NCBI GenBank assembly: GCA_033063855.1
Contig: CP093829.1
Location: 258,243 to 322,242, forward strand
DNA: 64,000 nt
DNA from: Smittia aterrima
Lineage: Eukaryota; Arthropoda; Insecta; Diptera; Chironomidae
Direction: 5' to 3'
This document shows, one piece after another, positions 59,949-64,000 of this stretch. The notes beneath the pieces were generated by a model. It was not told the origin of the DNA. It saw only the letters and a list, made by a program, of their open reading frames with translations, and did no database searches. Both the position numbers and the translations under genes were made by a program. Position 1 is the first letter of the stretch. Every line of letters starts with the position of its first letter.

Positions 59949-62900
59949 ATGTCCCATTCGGCATTTCGCATTTTAACTAACGATGAGCCCATCGAACGCA
60001 ATTTAGTCATTGTGGTGAATAAGAATGGCCAAGTTGCAACAGATACAGAAGCTTTGCAGAATTTATTGAGTAAGTTTGAGAACTTTATTGCTGTCCGGTC
60101 AATGAATTCAAACGGCCTTGAACTAGTGATTGGCATATTTTCGATCTCAACATTTAAACTGAAAAACAAAAATATGTTATGACTAAACTTCTTCAAACTG
60201 ATCTCGTCATTTTTACAATCAACATAATTCTCATTGTAAATTTTCTAATGGAGAAAAAAATTATTTATTTTAGCTAGTAAAGGCGACGCAGACACTGGTA
60301 TCAGTATTTTAAGAGAAACATCGCCAACGCCCAGCATCACTAAAGAAATAGATCAAGAGCGCTCAGAACGATATGAGATGAGACGCCAGGAGTATTTGTC
60401 AGCTCATGCTGGTGAGGAGATTGACGAGGAAGAATTGGAAAATCAAATAAGACTAATCACTGGGTCAATCGAAGATGAGATTCCTCATGTGACATTGAAT
60501 GTTGAAAATTTCTACACATCAGATCAAGCTAGAAAGTTTGCGAATGATGTTTTACGTGAGTACTTTATTAATCAATATTTTTCATTGCTCTTAACGCTCT
60601 CTTTATTTTAGATCTCGGGGGGATCGATAATCCTGCAAGTCTCATGCCAATTGATATCAACTTCCGAAGGCAAACCATACAAAATGATCATTGCTACACG
60701 CCTCTCACTCAGTCACCAGAGCGACCTGAGAAACCGACACCGAAATCTAAAAATGCTCAAAACAAATCGTTGAAGTCAGAACAGAAACCAACGCCAAAAT
60801 CTCGACAACAATTTGAAGAAGAATCGAGTGATTCTGGTGAAGCGGCTTTAGACGATGATGAAGAATATGAAGAGGAGCAATCGGGCGAAGAAGAAGATGT
60901 TAGCTTTTCAGAATCTGACGATGATAACGACATCGATTTCAGCGTCAATGACAGATTCGGAAAGAAAGGCAAAAAGAAACGAAAGTATCGCAAGCACAGT
61001 AAACAAAAGAACATGACTTTTAAGGATTTTTTAGAGACGGGTGATGTGAGTCAGGTTGATAATGAGCCTAAAAAGAAGTACAATAAGTCTCCCAAGAAAG
61101 CGGCAGTGTCGCGTCCATCAACAAGTGGCAAAATCAATACATCTACAACAAGCAAAAATACTCAACAAAATGTAATCGTAAAAAAGATTGTGCAACAGCC
61201 TCTGCCCACTGTAAAAAACAATACAATACGCAAAGAGTCAACAGCACAATTTGTCCCACTAAATGCTAGTTTCATGCGTACGCAGCCTATGGGACAAATA
61301 TCTGTTCATACGTCCCAGTTAAGAACACTCTCTGGCCCGATTACAATACAATCACAACCAATGAAGAGTCAGCAAGAGTTTGTTGAGTCCCTCGTCAAAG
61401 ATCTTGAAACATCATTTCCGGAAAACAATAAGAGCCTTCCAAATACGATTCCAAACATTATGCAAATGATGGAAACATCTACGCCAGTTGAAGTATTCGA
61501 TCAGACGCTTGATCAACTGGATGCTGCAGATGGTGCTGTTCCAGGAATCGAAGAGATTAATGATGTTCTTGCCGTATTGGGAAACGACGCAATCGATGAG
61601 TTGCTTAATCAGAACGACTTGATTAACTTTGACACAAGCGCTCCGATATTGAAGCTAACACAAGGTCTCCTCTCCTCAACGATGGCCCATTCGCATCCAA
61701 TTCTCGCTACATCAGAAGCAACCAGTTCAATATCGACGCAAATGCCAAAGATTTTAAACAAGCAAGCTCCAGCAAAAGATCAAATCAAAGTAGTGAGAAA
61801 TGGACGAGTCATCACTCTTCCTCCAATTGAAGCACCAGCGACTCGTGGAGCTAAACGTAGAGCACAAGGCGACTCTCCAAATACTTCGATTTCTTCGCCA
61901 ACAACTGGTAAGGTTGCGAAAACTGAAAGAACGCCATCAAGCAAAGATCCGGAATCGGCAAACTCAAGTCGTCGATCTAGTTTTGCTAAAAGCGAGAGCG
62001 GTAAAAGCAGTCGTCGACAAAGCTTTGCTCAATCGGCTGTAGCTGCAGACGAGGAAATGGACGACTTAGAATCGGTAGAGGAAGGAGCATCTGAAGACGA
62101 TCCAGATCGTTTGTGGTGCATTTGTCGTCAACCTCACAATAATCGCTTCATGATTTGTTGTGACAAGTGTGAAGAATGGTTTCATGGCAAATGCGTCAAT
62201 GTTACGAAAGCAATGGGGGCTGAGTTCGAGCAGAAGAAAAAAGAATGGCGATGTCCGAACTGTAGAGCTGAAGGTCCTGGAGTTGCCAAAAAAGTTGATT
62301 CCAAAAAGAAGCCTTTAAATCAACAAAAACTTACAGCTTTCTTCGCTAAGAGTCAAAAAGAATCTACGGACGAAGACGTTGCTAAAACAGTTTGCGTAGT
62401 TTGCAAGGAGAAACCTGCTCGCGATAGTTCAATCTACTGCAGTGATGAATGTATTCAAAACCATGCAACAAAGCATTTGGATGACAGTTCACCTAAGACT
62501 CCAGTTTCTTCAAAAACATCAGAAACAGGAAAACGAGGGAATGTTCTGAAGGATAAGAGTGGGAATGTAAGTCTTCAGTCTAGTGCAACTTCTTCAGAAA
62601 AGAAAAAGCGCAAACGAGAGAACAGAAACTAATTTGCTTCCTTCAGAATTAAAAGCTAACCATATTTCATATCACATTTTCCTTATTATTTTTAAAAATA
62701 AACTCTTCGCTTTATACTTCGCCGACTTCTCAATTTTACAAGGAAAAAAACTCAACTCTAAGAGCGTCGCTATAATTTTTTGTTTACACAATGACTATTA
62801 TGATAAACAAATTGATTTTTTCCTCTCATTTTAGGTGATTGTATATGACAAAACAACTGGAATTATTCTCCCGCTAAGTAAATCTCCGCATTTCACGACT

Positions 62901-64000
62901 CTTGGACAATGGTTGAGTCGAAATCCCAACTTCGAACCAGTTAAGCCTGGTTCAGCTCAAGCCGAACAACTTCTGTCAAGAAATCGAGCGCAATCGCAAC
63001 CACAAACTCCGACGTCAACGACTTCTCCCGTCAAGACGATTATTCAAACAGCGACGGGTGAAGATCTTTTTTCCAACCCTGTTAAGATTCACACTGGAGT
63101 TACAACAACACCAGTTGCTGCCAAGAAACCTCCGGGTCAAGGTCAGCATTCTGGTAATTCAGTTCGAACAAATGTTAGTATGAAAAATACTTCCAGTTTG
63201 GGTGGAGTAAAAGCTGCACAAAAGTCGCCAAGCGTCACTTCAACATCAGCCAAAACTCTTCCCTCAAAGCCTGAAACGAAGCGTCCAGTGAAAAGTCAGC
63301 AGTCAGAAGGAAGATCATTAGTCGACCGCGAACGTGCTAAGATCAGAAACATTTTTAAAGAAACTTTGCAAACGCGAATGAAAGATTTTGATCATCCCAG
63401 CATTCCAAAAATGACAGAAGAAGAAATTGATTCTTTCGTCAAGGAAACAGAAAAGGAGATGTTTTATTACTTCAACAAGGACATTCGTGAGAAATACAAA
63501 GCAAAGTATCGCTCTCTGAAATTCAATCTAGGCGACGTGAAGAACAAAACGATTTTGGAGAGAGTATGTGCTAAGAAACTTACGCCAAAGCAATTGGTCG
63601 AACTTCCACCTGCTGCACTCGCTAGCGAAGAGCTGGCAAAGTGGAGAGAAGATGAAAACAAACATCAACTTGAGATCATTACGAAATCAGAGCTTGATGC
63701 TTTGGCGCAAACGAAAATCGTTGTTAAGACGCACAAAGGAGAAGAAATTATCGAACAAAAATCTGTCTCAACCGATATTTCCGTGCCAACAATTGATGAT
63801 GTCGAGTCGGTTATTGCAAAGAGTGTTTTAAGTGTTGATGATCCTCATGGACGCTACGACCTTAGTCGCTCAATATCCGTAAACAATAGCACAAACTCTC
63901 CCTTGGTATCGCCCGGAAGCACTTCAACATCTGTAAGGAAGCCTGACTCTCGTCATCGCTCTCGTAGTCGAAGTAAATCAAGAGGAAGAGATCATCATCA
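59949..64000 (+). CDS. pps: PHD/TFIIS-domain protein of the pps/PHF3/DIDO family (3' partial)
   Basis: This is a nuclear transcription/RNA-processing regulator related to vertebrate PHF3 and DIDO and to Drosophila pps, which binds the splicing protein Sans-fille. Exons are 59949-60069, 60274-60555, 60612-62566 and 62835 to the window edge (about 1174 residues visible). The N-terminus is conserved-looking and unassigned. Acidic Ser/Glu stretches (about 195-250) precede a basic patch. A PHD finger spans about 637-688 (WCICRQP, CCDKCEEWFHGKC, WRCPNC: C4HC3). A second small zinc motif, CVVCKEKP with YCSDECIQNH, lies at about 728-756. Exon 4 opens with VIVYDKTTG. A TFIIS central domain spans about 948-1065 (RAKIRNIFKETL, EMFYYFNKDIREKYKAKYRS). 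An RS-rich stretch ends the window. The SPOC domain expected after this is off the edge, so pps versus another family member is by family inference. Confidence 0.85.
62567..62834 (+). other. pps intron 3 with a possible short-isoform end
   Basis: If the GTAAGT donor at 62567 is not used, the frame continues 21 codons to a TAA at 62630-62632. It adds a Ser-rich then strongly basic tail (EKKKRKRENRN) that resembles a nuclear localisation signal. An AATAAA follows at 62697-62702, still inside the intron. The normally spliced form joins at 62835 in phase 0. Confidence 0.6.
62697..62702 (+). terminator. Possible intronic polyadenylation signal in pps
   Basis: A canonical AATAAA lies about 65 bases after the in-intron stop codon and 130 bases before the exon 4 acceptor. 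It would end a transcript encoding a PHD-only protein. Single hexamers are common in AT-rich DNA, so this is supportive only together with the open frame. Confidence 0.4.

Overview
This window is animal nuclear DNA. Every convincing gene is split by GT-AG introns, many of them only 55-70 bp, and the proteins are insect proteins. The Dally C-terminus resembles the Drosophila protein closely, and a Vein (neuregulin-like EGFR ligand) gene is present. I infer a dipteran, possibly a nematoceran midge. The species cannot be read from the sequence. There are no operons, phage genes, CRISPR arrays or tRNAs, and I recognised no transposable element.

Layout. (1) 1-18239, + strand: dally, the glypican proteoglycan. 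Eight exons are visible (7095-18239), with 4-4.5 kb introns. The signal-peptide exon was not found. (2) 18240-29926: an 11.7 kb non-coding desert between the 3' ends of dally and vn. (3) 29927-42247, - strand: vn (vein), five exons, with an 8.1 kb first intron and a 2.4 kb last intron that carry striking dyad-symmetry motifs. (4) 42248-54712: a 12.5 kb non-coding interval upstream of vn. (5) 54713-64000: a compact block of AP-3 sigma (+), an orphan membrane protein (-), mRpS35 (-), Atf6 (-) and, divergently, a PHD/TFIIS-domain gene of the pps/PHF3/DIDO family (+) that runs off the right edge.

The two halves contrast strongly. The left 54 kb holds two developmental signalling genes: a cell-surface heparan sulfate carrier that shapes morphogen gradients and a secreted EGFR ligand. 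Both sit in large introns and deserts that probably hold enhancers. The right 10 kb is tightly packed housekeeping genes for lysosomal/pigment-granule sorting, the mitochondrial ribosome, ER stress and chromatin/transcription.

I saw no wholly new system. The observations most worth checking are a paired STAT/NF-kB-like palindrome in the last vn intron, a 90 bp dyad-rich module in vn intron 1, in-frame open extensions beyond UGA-C stops in mRpS35 and AP-3 sigma, and a likely short pps isoform ending inside intron 3 with its own polyadenylation signal. Short-motif calls are weak on their own and are marked as such.
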